IMG/VR virus record: IMGVR_UViG_3300032334_001302
Coordinates: 1 to 48,584 of that record
Reading direction: 5' to 3' (one strand)
DNA from: a virus
DNA length: 48,584 nt
The notes beneath the pieces were generated by a model. That model was not told the DNA's origin, did no database searches, and saw only the letters and a list, made by a program, of their open reading frames with translations. A program made the position numbers and the translations under genes. This document shows, in pieces, positions 24,115 through 30,706 of this stretch (its first letter is position 1; each line of letters opens with the position of its first letter).

Positions 24115-24844
24115 AAAAAAAGTTAATCCCTATTGGTAGATCAGCATCCTCCTCTATACCTTCTGAGTTGGTAAGGATAATTTTTGTATTTATATCAGGC
24201 GATATTTCATTATAATATGAACGGAATGCTCTAGCATCTTTAGCTAAGAAATAGTTGTTAACAAATTCGCGAATATCTTTTTTATCTGTTGAACCATTAA
24301 CTGATGTAATGATATGGGCTAATCGTACAGTAACTTCACTTGTTAAATCTTTATTAATTTTCTGAAGTCCTTTAATTTCTTCATCAATTTTTTTCTCATC
24401 GCTATGAGTCAAAAGTTTAAAAGTAACTGTGTTTTGAGTATGTGGAAGTATAAAACTAAATTCGTTTAAATTAGATTTTGTATAATCTGGGTGATGGGGT
24501 TTTGGTTCTAATTTACTTAGGTCTATATTTTGATTAACACCATCATATTCAAACTCATACGATGCTCCGTATGATAAAACACGTGCCGCTAACATAATAG
24601 CATTCTTATCACCTACTAATAAATCATCATAATTTATTTTAGTAATAATTAAAGATTGAAGTAATTTATCAATTACTGTTCCTTGTTTAATGTAATTCTG
24701 ATTGGTTAAAATATCTTCTTCCTTAGCGGTCATATATTTCATTTCAATTTTACCTTCTTTAAGAGCACTTCCCTCAGGATAAAATTTACCTTTGGATGGT
24801 AATTCTACAGTTTCTGTAGGTAATTTAAATCTATTTTCTTCCAT
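24101..24844 (-). CDS. gp26: gp26-like baseplate hub assembly / tape-measure chaperone, 247 aa
   Basis: Starts MEENRFKLPTETVELPSKGK, followed by FYPEGSALKEGKIEMKYMTA and KEEDILTN. This N-terminal pattern (ELPSKG..YPEGS.L..G.iEMKYMTAKEEDIL) is characteristic of gp26-family proteins of T4-like phages. It folds as a mixed alpha/beta domain followed by a charged helical part (THSDEKKIDEEIKGLQ). The product ends INFFWPDA; a T7 run in the last codons allows a slip into the downstream gp51-like frame. It sits between tube and tape measure, the usual place of tape-measure chaperones. Confidence 0.8.
   Translation of the reverse strand: MEENRFKLPTETVELPSKGKFYPEGSALKEGKIEMKYMTAKEEDILTNQNYIKQGTVIDKLLQSLIITKINYDDLLVGDKNAIMLAARVLSYGASYEFEYDGVNQNIDLSKLEPKPHHPDYTKSNLNEFSFILPHTQNTVTFKLLTHSDEKKIDEEIKGLQKINKDLTSEVTVRLAHIITSVNGSTDKKDIREFVNNYFLAKDARAFRSYYNEISPDINTKIILTNSEGIEEDADLPIGINFFWPDA
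24115..24121 (-). promoter_or_regulatory. candidate frameshift site (T7 run)
   Basis: In gene sense AAC TTT TTT TGG near the end of the gp26-like gene. A +1 slip after the second TTT continues as GGC CTG ACG CCT into an 89-codon open frame. A -1 slip would reach TGA within three codons, so +1 or -2 is required. Confidence 0.6.
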
Positions 24845-24875
24845 AATTTTTATTTGTTATAACTTTGTTGTCCCG

Positions 24876-24885
24876 TATAAATATT
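24876..24885 (-). promoter_or_regulatory. late-promoter-like motif of the gp26-like gene
   Basis: Gene-sense AATATTTATA followed by CGGGAC, 31 bases before the ATG and about 13 bases after a terminator stem. Confidence 0.5.
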
Positions 24886-24898
24886 AACAGAAAAAAGA

Positions 24899-24919
24899 AG
24901 CTCGCAAAAAATGCGAGCT
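24899..24919 (-). terminator. terminator behind the tail tube gene
   Basis: Gene-sense AGCTCGCA, loop of five T, TGCGAGCT, then TCTTTTTTC. A perfect eight-base-pair stem with a T-tract, 31 bases after the tube gene's stop. Termination here fits the high, separate expression expected for tube protein. Confidence 0.82.
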
Positions 24920-24950
24920 CTTTCAATAGTAATTTTAATTTTAATTTTAA

Positions 24951-25439
24951 TTAGAAATTCAATATACAGTAATCTGGTTGAACTGTCATTGTTAAATTAA
25001 CTGCTGTATCTGTTGTATCCCAGTTGTAATCACCAAAATTAGCTTCAGTAATTAAGGCACCTTTGATAATCCATTCTGAAACGATATCACCTACAGGTCC
25101 TAATACGTCGAATGTTAAGTCTTTCTTATAGAAATCGCTATAACCATCACGTCCAGTTACTGATTCGTGGTGTAAACGTACCCATTCCATTACTGCCTGA
25201 GCACCTGAAGGAGTGATAGGGTCAAATAATGTGAACTGGATAGTACCCCAAGTGGTTTTACCTTTCACAAAACGTTGTACGTTAATATGGTTTAAAGGAA
25301 CGGTACCTTGGGTTAACGTGACTGCACCAACACCTTTGATCTCATACGCTGGTATACCGTCAATATACATAATGAATCGGTTAGCCTGCTTTGGTTCAAA
25401 AGCTGTAAAGAAAATCTCATTAGGGTCTAATACTGCCAT
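24951..25439 (-). CDS. gp19: tail tube protein (gp19-like), 162 aa
   Basis: Forms the inner tube of the contractile tail. At 162 residues it matches T4 gp19 (163). Telling segments are FEPKQANRFIMYIDGIPAYE near the N-terminus, NVQRFVKGK, ITPSGAQAVMEWVRLHHES in the middle, and ITEANFGDYNWDTTDTAVNL near the end, as in gp19 and related Hcp-fold tube proteins. It has its own terminator and lies between the GIY-YIG insertion behind the sheath gene and the chaperone genes, matching the usual sheath-tube order. A long, AT-rich 5' leader follows the terminator of the upstream endonuclease gene. Confidence 0.9.
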   Translation of the reverse strand: MAVLDPNEIFFTAFEPKQANRFIMYIDGIPAYEIKGVGAVTLTQGTVPLNHINVQRFVKGKTTWGTIQFTLFDPITPSGAQAVMEWVRLHHESVTGRDGYSDFYKKDLTFDVLGPVGDIVSEWIIKGALITEANFGDYNWDTTDTAVNLTMTVQPDYCILNF

Positions 25440-25484
25440 GTTTTATTTATTTAGTTTGTTTAAAGGTTTATTTGTTTATCATTG

Positions 25485-25494
25485 ATACATATAT
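25485..25494 (-). promoter_or_regulatory. promoter-like motif of the tail tube gene
   Basis: Gene-sense CATATATGTAT, a variant of the late motif (CATATGTATA before the amidinotransferase and HNH genes). It lies about 45 bases before the ATG. This is the only candidate in the 100-base gap. Confidence 0.35.
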
Positions 25495-25512
25495 GAAATG
25501 AAAGAAAAATTA

Positions 25513-25530
25513 AAGAATTTTTGAATTCTT
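25513..25530 (-). terminator. terminator behind the GIY-YIG gene near the tube gene
   Basis: Gene-sense AAGAATT, short loop, AATTCTT, then TAATTTTTC. The stem is AT-rich but perfect and sits 11 bases after the endonuclease stop. Confidence 0.55.
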
Positions 25531-25541
25531 ATTTCTATTTC

Positions 25542-26237
25542 CTACTTATAAACCCATTTAAAATTATAAGCTGTTTTAGAAAGACCAGTTAAACAACAAC
25601 TTATATTAGATCTCTTAAATTTAGGATTACTTTTAGAAGCTTCATCTATACTTTTAAATTCTTGAATAATATTATTTTCTTTATCTAACTGTATTACAGG
25701 TTTATATTTTTTATTTAAGAATGATTGAGGTTGATTTTTACCTAATTTTCCTTGTTTTATTTTTTCACAATGATCTTTTGATAATTTTACACCTTTTTTT
25801 ATTTGGCTTATTTTATTACCAAATCCTTCTGGTTTAGGTTTTCCTTTATTAGCTTTACTAAGTTTATCTTTACGTTCTTGATTTATACTTAATATAGGTT
25901 TTAATTTACCTTTATTACCTTTTCCTATTTTTTCAGTTACATATTTGTATTTTTCCTCATTTAAATTTTTATTATACCACCCAGAGGTTTTACTTCTTAT
26001 GTTGTAAAAATTTTTTGATTTAACAGCATCAAAATAATTAATCCAATATTCTTCACGTTCTCCTAAATTTTCTTTAGTACATATTTCTAATATTTCTTTT
26101 TGAAAATTTTCTTTACCATATTTTTTAATATCTTCTATAAGTAAAGCCCCAGAACCTAAGTAATTTGGATCATTATGAGAATCTTTACCAATATACTTTT
26201 TATTATTTAATAAATTCTTAGTTATGTATATTATCAT
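25542..26237 (-). CDS. GIY-YIG homing endonuclease between sheath and tube genes
   Basis: Nuclease domain at the extreme N-terminus: MIIYITKNL, KKYIGKDSHNDPNYLGSG, and a Glu in EREEYWINYF. Basic NUMOD3-like repeats follow (NKGKPKPEGFGNK, SKDHCEKIKQGK). A C-terminal IENR1-like module runs from PVIQLDKENNIIQEF to AYNFKWVYK. Its ATG follows the sheath terminator by a few bases and its promoter-like motif lies inside that terminator's loop. This looks like a self-contained mobile cassette that has landed between two highly conserved structural genes. Confidence 0.85.
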   Translation of the reverse strand: MIIYITKNLLNNKKYIGKDSHNDPNYLGSGALLIEDIKKYGKENFQKEILEICTKENLGEREEYWINYFDAVKSKNFYNIRSKTSGWYNKNLNEEKYKYVTEKIGKGNKGKLKPILSINQERKDKLSKANKGKPKPEGFGNKISQIKKGVKLSKDHCEKIKQGKLGKNQPQSFLNKKYKPVIQLDKENNIIQEFKSIDEASKSNPKFKRSNISCCLTGLSKTAYNFKWVYK

Positions 26238-26242
26238 AAAAA

Positions 26243-26280
26243 AATCCCCTCGTTTTATTATAAATATGTACGAGGGGATT
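26243..26280 (-). terminator. sheath terminator with a promoter-like motif in its loop
   Basis: In gene sense AATCCCCTCGT pairs perfectly with ACGAGGGGATT (11 base pairs) around a 16-base loop, followed by T7 up to the endonuclease ATG. The loop contains CATATTTATAATAAA, a good match to the late-promoter-like element. The arrangement can end the sheath transcript and start the endonuclease transcript within about 40 bases. Confidence 0.78.
26259..26268 (-). promoter_or_regulatory. late-promoter-like motif inside the sheath terminator loop
   Basis: Gene-sense CATATTTATA, entirely within the unpaired loop of the terminator hairpin and 21 bases before the endonuclease ATG. Confidence 0.45.
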
Positions 26281-26315
26281 AAAATTCAATGTTTTACTTA
26301 AAGAATAATTAAAAT

Positions 26316-28070
26316 TTATGCAGGAAAGACGGCTCCTGTAGGTAAGATGTTGAAGTTCAAGTAAATGAATTCAGCAGTCTTAGTAGGTTGGATATAAATC
26401 TGACCAACTAATTGATTTCTGTCAATTACATCTGGAGTGTTGTTGCTTGAATCCATGATTACTTTGAAAGCATACAAACCTTGACGTTGTTGTACTGATT
26501 CTAAGTATGGATTAACTTGGTTCAAGAAGTTAGTACGAGTAGCTATAGTGTTTTGTTCAAACACTAAGTTATTAGCAACTTGACCTATGTAAGACTTAAG
26601 AGAAATCAATAGACGACGAACGTTTACACGATCCAAAGCACTTGCTTTAGTTTGTAATGTTTTTTGTCCGTAAACTACAACTCCAGTTCCAGGGAAAGTA
26701 GCAATTGGATTAACTTTATTTGTGTATAAAGTATCGCGGTTAGCTTGAGATAATTTCTTTTCAGCTCTTACCGCACTGCTTAATCCACCTCTGTTAATAC
26801 CAGCTGGTGCAAACCAAGGCTCAGATACTGAATCGTTATAAGCAAATACACCACCGATTAAAGTAGAGGCAGGAACCCAAACTAATTGAGCAGAATCTGG
26901 ATCAACTGTTTGAACCCAAGGCCAGTATGAAGCGGCGTATGAAGTATTTTTAGCGTTTGAAGCATTAATTACTTCTGTAATGCTTGAACTGAAAGGTACT
27001 AAATCAGCTACGTAAATATTATCACCACGATTCATTGTGTTGTTGATAATAGTAGTAACTTGAGAAGAACCTAAAGCAGCAGCGTTAGCAAACAAACCTG
27101 GAGTCATTAATACGTTAAAGCGATAATCATCAGTATTAGCTAACAAGTTAATCATATTATCGTAGCTTGAGCTTAACAAACCTTGAATGTTTGTAGAACT
27201 TAACACGATGTTATTATAATAAGTAGCTCCAGCTCCAAATAAATTTCCAGAAGCACCAGCAAATGATCCTGAAGAATTTACAGGAATAGATGCTGTGTAT
27301 TGAGATTTTGCAATACCTGTGTTATCAAAATACAATGGAGTAGGAGTTTTAACTGCACTCACATAAACATATTTTGAAGCATTAGGGAAATCACCAGTTA
27401 TAGTGATTTGGTTATCTGTTGAATTATAAGCTTTAACTTGGTTACCAATTATTCTAGATACATAGTTTGGAGCTGTTGGGTCCATAGACAAGTTAGTCCA
27501 AGTTTCTAAAGTAATTGGATTGTTTGTATTATCATCACCTTCACGAATAATTAAACTAAAAGTTCCTGATGCTGTATCGTTGTTAGCAATCTGCCATCTG
27601 ATGTTATTTTGTGAACCAGAAGCATTTAAAGATCCACTTGCGTCTAATGAACAAGAACTGTTCATAATAGTACCTTGTGAAATAGTATTTAATACAATTG
27701 ATTCTGAGTTGTTAAGACTTAAGATACCACTTCCGTTTGGAGTTGGACTTACTGCAGCTGAGGCAGAAGTAAAAGCTGATGAAAAAGTACCACTAACTAC
27801 CCTAGCTACCAATAATGATTCTCCACCATTGTTAAAATAGTTAAAAGCAGCAATTGATGTAAAATAAGTATAAACTAGGCTTCCACTAATAAAAGTTGAA
27901 CCAAATTTATTCTTATAATCGCTGTATGAGGTAACAACTGTAGGTGTTTCTACAGGACCTAGTGGTGTTGGACCAATAATAGCGGCCCCTACAGTTATAG
28001 GTTGTTGCGTAATAAACGACTGATCATTCTCAATCGAAAGTACGCCAGGTGATGTTAGTGTTGATGCCAT
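26316..28070 (-). CDS. gp18: tail sheath protein (gp18-like), 584 aa
   Basis: Contractile sheath subunit. The N-terminus STLTSPGVLSIENDQSF, then VGAAIIGPTPLGPVETPTVV and SYSDYKNKFGS, is the classic sheath signature. The C-terminus contains NVRRLLISLKSYIGQ, FEQNTIATRTNFLNQVNPYL and QLVGQIYIQPTKTAEFIYLNF, the conserved handshake/core domain. At 584 residues it is somewhat shorter than T4 gp18 (659), probably in the outer insertion domains. Upstream lies an interrupted palindrome around the promoter-like motif; downstream is a strong terminator. Confidence 0.93.
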   Translation of the reverse strand: MASTLTSPGVLSIENDQSFITQQPITVGAAIIGPTPLGPVETPTVVTSYSDYKNKFGSTFISGSLVYTYFTSIAAFNYFNNGGESLLVARVVSGTFSSAFTSASAAVSPTPNGSGILSLNNSESIVLNTISQGTIMNSSCSLDASGSLNASGSQNNIRWQIANNDTASGTFSLIIREGDDNTNNPITLETWTNLSMDPTAPNYVSRIIGNQVKAYNSTDNQITITGDFPNASKYVYVSAVKTPTPLYFDNTGIAKSQYTASIPVNSSGSFAGASGNLFGAGATYYNNIVLSSTNIQGLLSSSYDNMINLLANTDDYRFNVLMTPGLFANAAALGSSQVTTIINNTMNRGDNIYVADLVPFSSSITEVINASNAKNTSYAASYWPWVQTVDPDSAQLVWVPASTLIGGVFAYNDSVSEPWFAPAGINRGGLSSAVRAEKKLSQANRDTLYTNKVNPIATFPGTGVVVYGQKTLQTKASALDRVNVRRLLISLKSYIGQVANNLVFEQNTIATRTNFLNQVNPYLESVQQRQGLYAFKVIMDSSNNTPDVIDRNQLVGQIYIQPTKTAEFIYLNFNILPTGAVFPA

Positions 28071-28096
28071 GTTTCTAAAAGTTTGTTGGTTTTATT

Positions 28097-28114
28097 CTAT
28101 GATAAATATCATAG
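28097..28114 (-). promoter_or_regulatory. palindromic promoter-like element of the sheath gene
   Basis: Eight-base arms CTATGATA and TATCATAG flank two bases. The element contains the late motif as GATATTTATC in gene sense. It is 27 bases before the sheath ATG. The symmetry could bind a dimeric regulator, or form a hairpin ending the upstream transcript. Confidence 0.5.
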
Positions 28115-28127
28115 AAGGTGTTAAAAA

Positions 28128-28379
28128 TTAATCAGCAATAGTAATTTCTCCCTTATCTAAGTCAATGGTACCATTACCATATTTAGATTGGAGTTCATTA
28201 CTTATTGTGGCTTCAGAATTTCTAACTTCAACCAAAAGGTTAATTAGATTTTCTTTTTGTAATTCTAATTCTTGAATTCTCATTTCGATAAAACCAAAAT
28301 CAGCCATTAACTGTTCTCTTTTTGTTTGTAAATCCTTAATTGATTGGATTTCTTCTTGTTCTAAAACTTTAGTTTCCAT
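28128..28379 (-). CDS. small coiled-coil protein, 83 aa
   Basis: Acidic, predicted mostly helical: VLEQEEIQSIKDLQTKREQL, IEMRIQELELQKENLINLLV. The heptad-like spacing of Leu/Ile suggests a coiled coil. The short C-terminal part (YGNGTIDLDKGEITIAD) looks like a beta-hairpin. It lies between the fibre gene and the sheath gene. Proteins of this type occur as small virion or fibre-assembly factors, but I do not recognise it. Confidence 0.72.
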   Translation of the reverse strand: METKVLEQEEIQSIKDLQTKREQLMADFGFIEMRIQELELQKENLINLLVEVRNSEATISNELQSKYGNGTIDLDKGEITIAD

Positions 28380-28397
28380 ATGTTATTTTTTGTTGTT

Positions 28398-29180
28398 TTA
28401 AATATAAGTAGCTATAAAAGTAAAATTTGTGTTGGCTATATTACTTACAAAAGTAATACTAGTAGGGCTGTTTAAAGTTGCACTTACAGTAGCACCTGAT
28501 TGTGAAGGAGCTATACCTATAAATAGGTTTTGATTTAGTGTTTTACCTGTTAAATCAAGTGGTGAAGTTGTTACTATACTAGTGTATGGGGGTGTCCCTC
28601 CAGTCTGACTGGCTCCTGCAAATATTTTTAATGTACCTGCAACAGCTACTGCCGAACCACTTGAAATATAATAACCGGATGTTTGGCTTGAAGTAAGGGC
28701 AAAATTAGCAGTACTAGATGAGATTGCTTGTGATGCTGAAGTAGCAAAAGAAGCAGTTCCGTTTACACTACCTGATAATGAACCTGTAATAGAGGTAAAT
28801 TTACCAACAGAACCAGAAATTACAATCCCACCTGTTCCTCCTAATACATTGGTTGATGGATTATAGTATGGACCGTTTGTTCCATCAGATGCTAATTGAT
28901 AATAATTATCTAAAGCACCTGTATTATTTTTAAATACTAAAGTATAATTTGTATCTGTTGAATTATTAGAGGCAATATATACTGTTGAAGATGAAAGTGC
29001 ATTTATTGAGTTTTGGAAGACTCCACTACCTGTGGTTGCACCTGTAAATGTAAATGATCCTGATATTGAAATAGCATAACCCTCAATACCAGTAAAGGCA
29101 TCGATGCTTTGTGATACATCCGCGGCTTGAACAATATTGCCGTTTAATATATTAGTTTTAGATAAGGTTTTTAATGCCAT
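28398..29180 (-). CDS. fibre-like structural protein, 260 aa
   Basis: Rich in Ser, Thr, Gly and Ala with beta-strand periodicity: ISGSFTFTGATTGSG, ITGSLSGSVNGTASFATSAS. The GSVNGTASFATSASQAISSS part matches the S-A-S-Y-A type repeats of the larger fibre proteins upstream. The N-terminus (MALKTLSKTNILNGNIVQAA) is unlike those of the other fibre genes. It is part of the fibre module and probably a short tail or baseplate decoration. Receptor function is inferred. Confidence 0.68.
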   Translation of the reverse strand: MALKTLSKTNILNGNIVQAADVSQSIDAFTGIEGYAISISGSFTFTGATTGSGVFQNSINALSSSTVYIASNNSTDTNYTLVFKNNTGALDNYYQLASDGTNGPYYNPSTNVLGGTGGIVISGSVGKFTSITGSLSGSVNGTASFATSASQAISSSTANFALTSSQTSGYYISSGSAVAVAGTLKIFAGASQTGGTPPYTSIVTTSPLDLTGKTLNQNLFIGIAPSQSGATVSATLNSPTSITFVSNIANTNFTFIATYI

Positions 29181-29184
29181 ATAT

Positions 29185-29194
29185 TATAAATATT
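29185..29194 (-). promoter_or_regulatory. late-promoter-like motif of the 260-aa fibre gene
   Basis: Gene-sense AATATTTATA, then ATAT and ATG: only four bases to the start codon, the tightest spacing of the set. Confidence 0.5.
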
Positions 29195-29219
29195 ATATAA
29201 TGTTTTAAGAAAAATTTTA

Positions 29220-29546
29220 TTATATTCTTGGTATTTCAGTAATATTAAAAGTAGAACCTGTAGACATAGATTCTAAAGAACCAGTAATTTGTTCTGTTGC
29301 AAATAGTAAAAATTTATTTACTACGTTATTTCCAGAATTATTTAAAGATGCGGAATAATTATCTACATAAAAAGGAAAACAAGCAATAGAATTTGAACCA
29401 GATATAAAAGAATCTTTAGAGTAATACATAAAACAATCCACTGCTGTATCTGTATTGCTTATTGGTAAATGTAATACTAAACGAAAATAAGGATTGGTGT
29501 AAGTTCCGTAGTTGTAAGTAAAATCTGAGGTTGATTGAATTGCCAT
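29220..29546 (-). CDS. unknown virion-module protein, 108 aa
   Basis: Unrecognised. Starts MAIQSTSDFTYNYGTYTNPY and contains FRLVLHLPISNTDTAVDCF and PFYVDNYSASLNN. The aromatic and beta-rich composition suggests a small structural protein of the fibre or baseplate. It has its own promoter-like motif, which suggests a real, separately expressed gene. Confidence 0.68.
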   Translation of the reverse strand: MAIQSTSDFTYNYGTYTNPYFRLVLHLPISNTDTAVDCFMYYSKDSFISGSNSIACFPFYVDNYSASLNNSGNNVVNKFLLFATEQITGSLESMSTGSTFNITEIPRI

Positions 29547-29559
29547 AATTGTATTCTGT

Positions 29560-29569
29560 TATAAATATG
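29560..29569 (-). promoter_or_regulatory. late-promoter-like motif of the 108-aa gene
   Basis: Gene-sense CATATTTATA followed by ACAGAATAC, 13 bases before the ATG. Confidence 0.48.
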
Positions 29570-29579
29570 TTAAACTGGT

Positions 29580-30200
29580 CTAATTCACTATAAAATATGA
29601 AAAAGCAGCAGTATCTGTAGCTATTGTTGATGATACTGTAAATGCTACACCTGGGTTAATATTTGTAATTCTTAAATTACCATTTAATGTTCCTGCTGAT
29701 GTTGGTGTTACAAAAATTAATGAGTTAGCTGTTACAGTAGTATTATTTACTAAAACAGAACCGGCTGTTAAAACAGCAGATCCTACTCTTGTATTTGAGC
29801 CGGAAGGCATTAATAATGAGCCTGTAATTATTAATGAATCTGTTATTGAAACACTTTGCGTTAATGGATTAACATAGGAAGCTGTTGAAGCGTTTAAAGC
29901 ATATGATGCACTTGTTACTGAACCCTGTAGAAAAGAGGCTGTTAAAGCATATGAGCTACTTAAAGCATATGAAGCACTAGTTGAATTAAAAGCATAAGAT
30001 GAGCTTAAAGCATATGAACTACTTACAACACTTCCTAATAATACAGAGGCTGTAGCAGCGTATGAAGAACTTAAAGCATTTGTAGCATAAGAACCTGTTC
30101 CTAAAAAAGAACCGGTGAAAGAACCTGTAAATGAGGATGCAGTTACGTTTAATAATAACGCACTGGATCCGGAAGTAATTATTTTTTTCCAGCTTGGCAT
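29580..30200 (-). CDS. fibre protein with SxSYAL repeats, 206 aa
   Basis: N-terminus MPSWKKIITSGSSALL closely matches that of the 390-residue fibre protein (MASWKKVIVSGSDAVL), probably a shared virion attachment or assembly segment. Residues about 35-110 are repeats of SSSYALSSSYA type. The segment SSSYAATASVLLGSVVSSSY is identical in the 1614-residue adhesin, and the DNA there is nearly identical too. The C-terminus is a beta-rich head. It is probably a short fibre whose shaft recombines with that of the large adhesin. Confidence 0.75.
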   Translation of the reverse strand: MPSWKKIITSGSSALLLNVTASSFTGSFTGSFLGTGSYATNALSSSYAATASVLLGSVVSSSYALSSSYAFNSTSASYALSSSYALTASFLQGSVTSASYALNASTASYVNPLTQSVSITDSLIITGSLLMPSGSNTRVGSAVLTAGSVLVNNTTVTANSLIFVTPTSAGTLNGNLRITNINPGVAFTVSSTIATDTAAFSYFIVN

Positions 30201-30266
30201 AAATTTTTATTACTGTTGGTTATCAGAATTGTCTGACCCACTTCCCTTTCGGACCTATAATATACT

Positions 30267-30276
30267 AATAAATATT
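30267..30276 (-). promoter_or_regulatory. late-promoter-like motif of the 206-aa fibre gene
   Basis: Gene-sense AATATTTATT, overlapping the stop of the upstream 74-residue gene and 66 bases before the ATG. This is the longest leader of the set. Confidence 0.38.
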
Positions 30277-30499
30277 AAGGAGTAGTTTTCTTTGCTCTTT
30301 CTTTCTTTTGTAGAGCAACAAGTTGTTCTAATTTTTCTGCTTCTTCCATTTTGATATTCATTTCAATTTGGAAAAGTTGTTCATCAAGTTTGTCTTGAAG
30401 ATTTGCAACAAATTTAGCTGATTTACCTTGAATCTGAATGATGTCAAGGGATTGACGTAAGAGTCCAAACTCATCTTTACTTAATTCTATCGGATACAT
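30275..30499 (-). CDS. small coiled-coil protein, 74 aa
   Basis: Helical and charged: PIELSKDEFGLLRQSLDIIQ, then EQLFQIEMNIKMEEAEKLEQ and a basic end QKKERAKKTTP. It follows the 61-residue gene by four bases. Probably a small assembly or virion factor in the fibre module. Unrecognised. Confidence 0.68.
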   Translation of the reverse strand: MYPIELSKDEFGLLRQSLDIIQIQGKSAKFVANLQDKLDEQLFQIEMNIKMEEAEKLEQLVALQKKERAKKTTP

Positions 30500-30503
30500 A
30501 ATT

Positions 30504-30689
30504 TTATTTATCCAAAGATATGTACTGTTGTTGTAACTTCAAAACTAAATTATATAGACTTTCTAAAGAATCGCCCTGAAAGGAAGATTGTTTGATTAAA
30601 GAAAATAAAAATTCAATTTCTTGTTTTGTTAAAACACTAGGATCAGTAGCGGGTTTAGTTGGTTGAATGAATTTATCAATAAGTGACAT
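30504..30689 (-). CDS. small unknown protein, 61 aa
   Basis: Starts MSLIDKFIQPTKPATDPS and continues with a helical C-terminal half (LTKQEIEFLFSLIKQSSFQG). It is the first of two tightly spaced small genes behind a fibre gene. The N-terminal helix plus Pro-rich linker recalls the 69-residue protein in layout only. Function unknown. Confidence 0.66.
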   Translation of the reverse strand: MSLIDKFIQPTKPATDPSVLTKQEIEFLFSLIKQSSFQGDSLESLYNLVLKLQQQYISLDK

Positions 30690-30706
30690 AACTGTTAAAT
30701 ATTATT

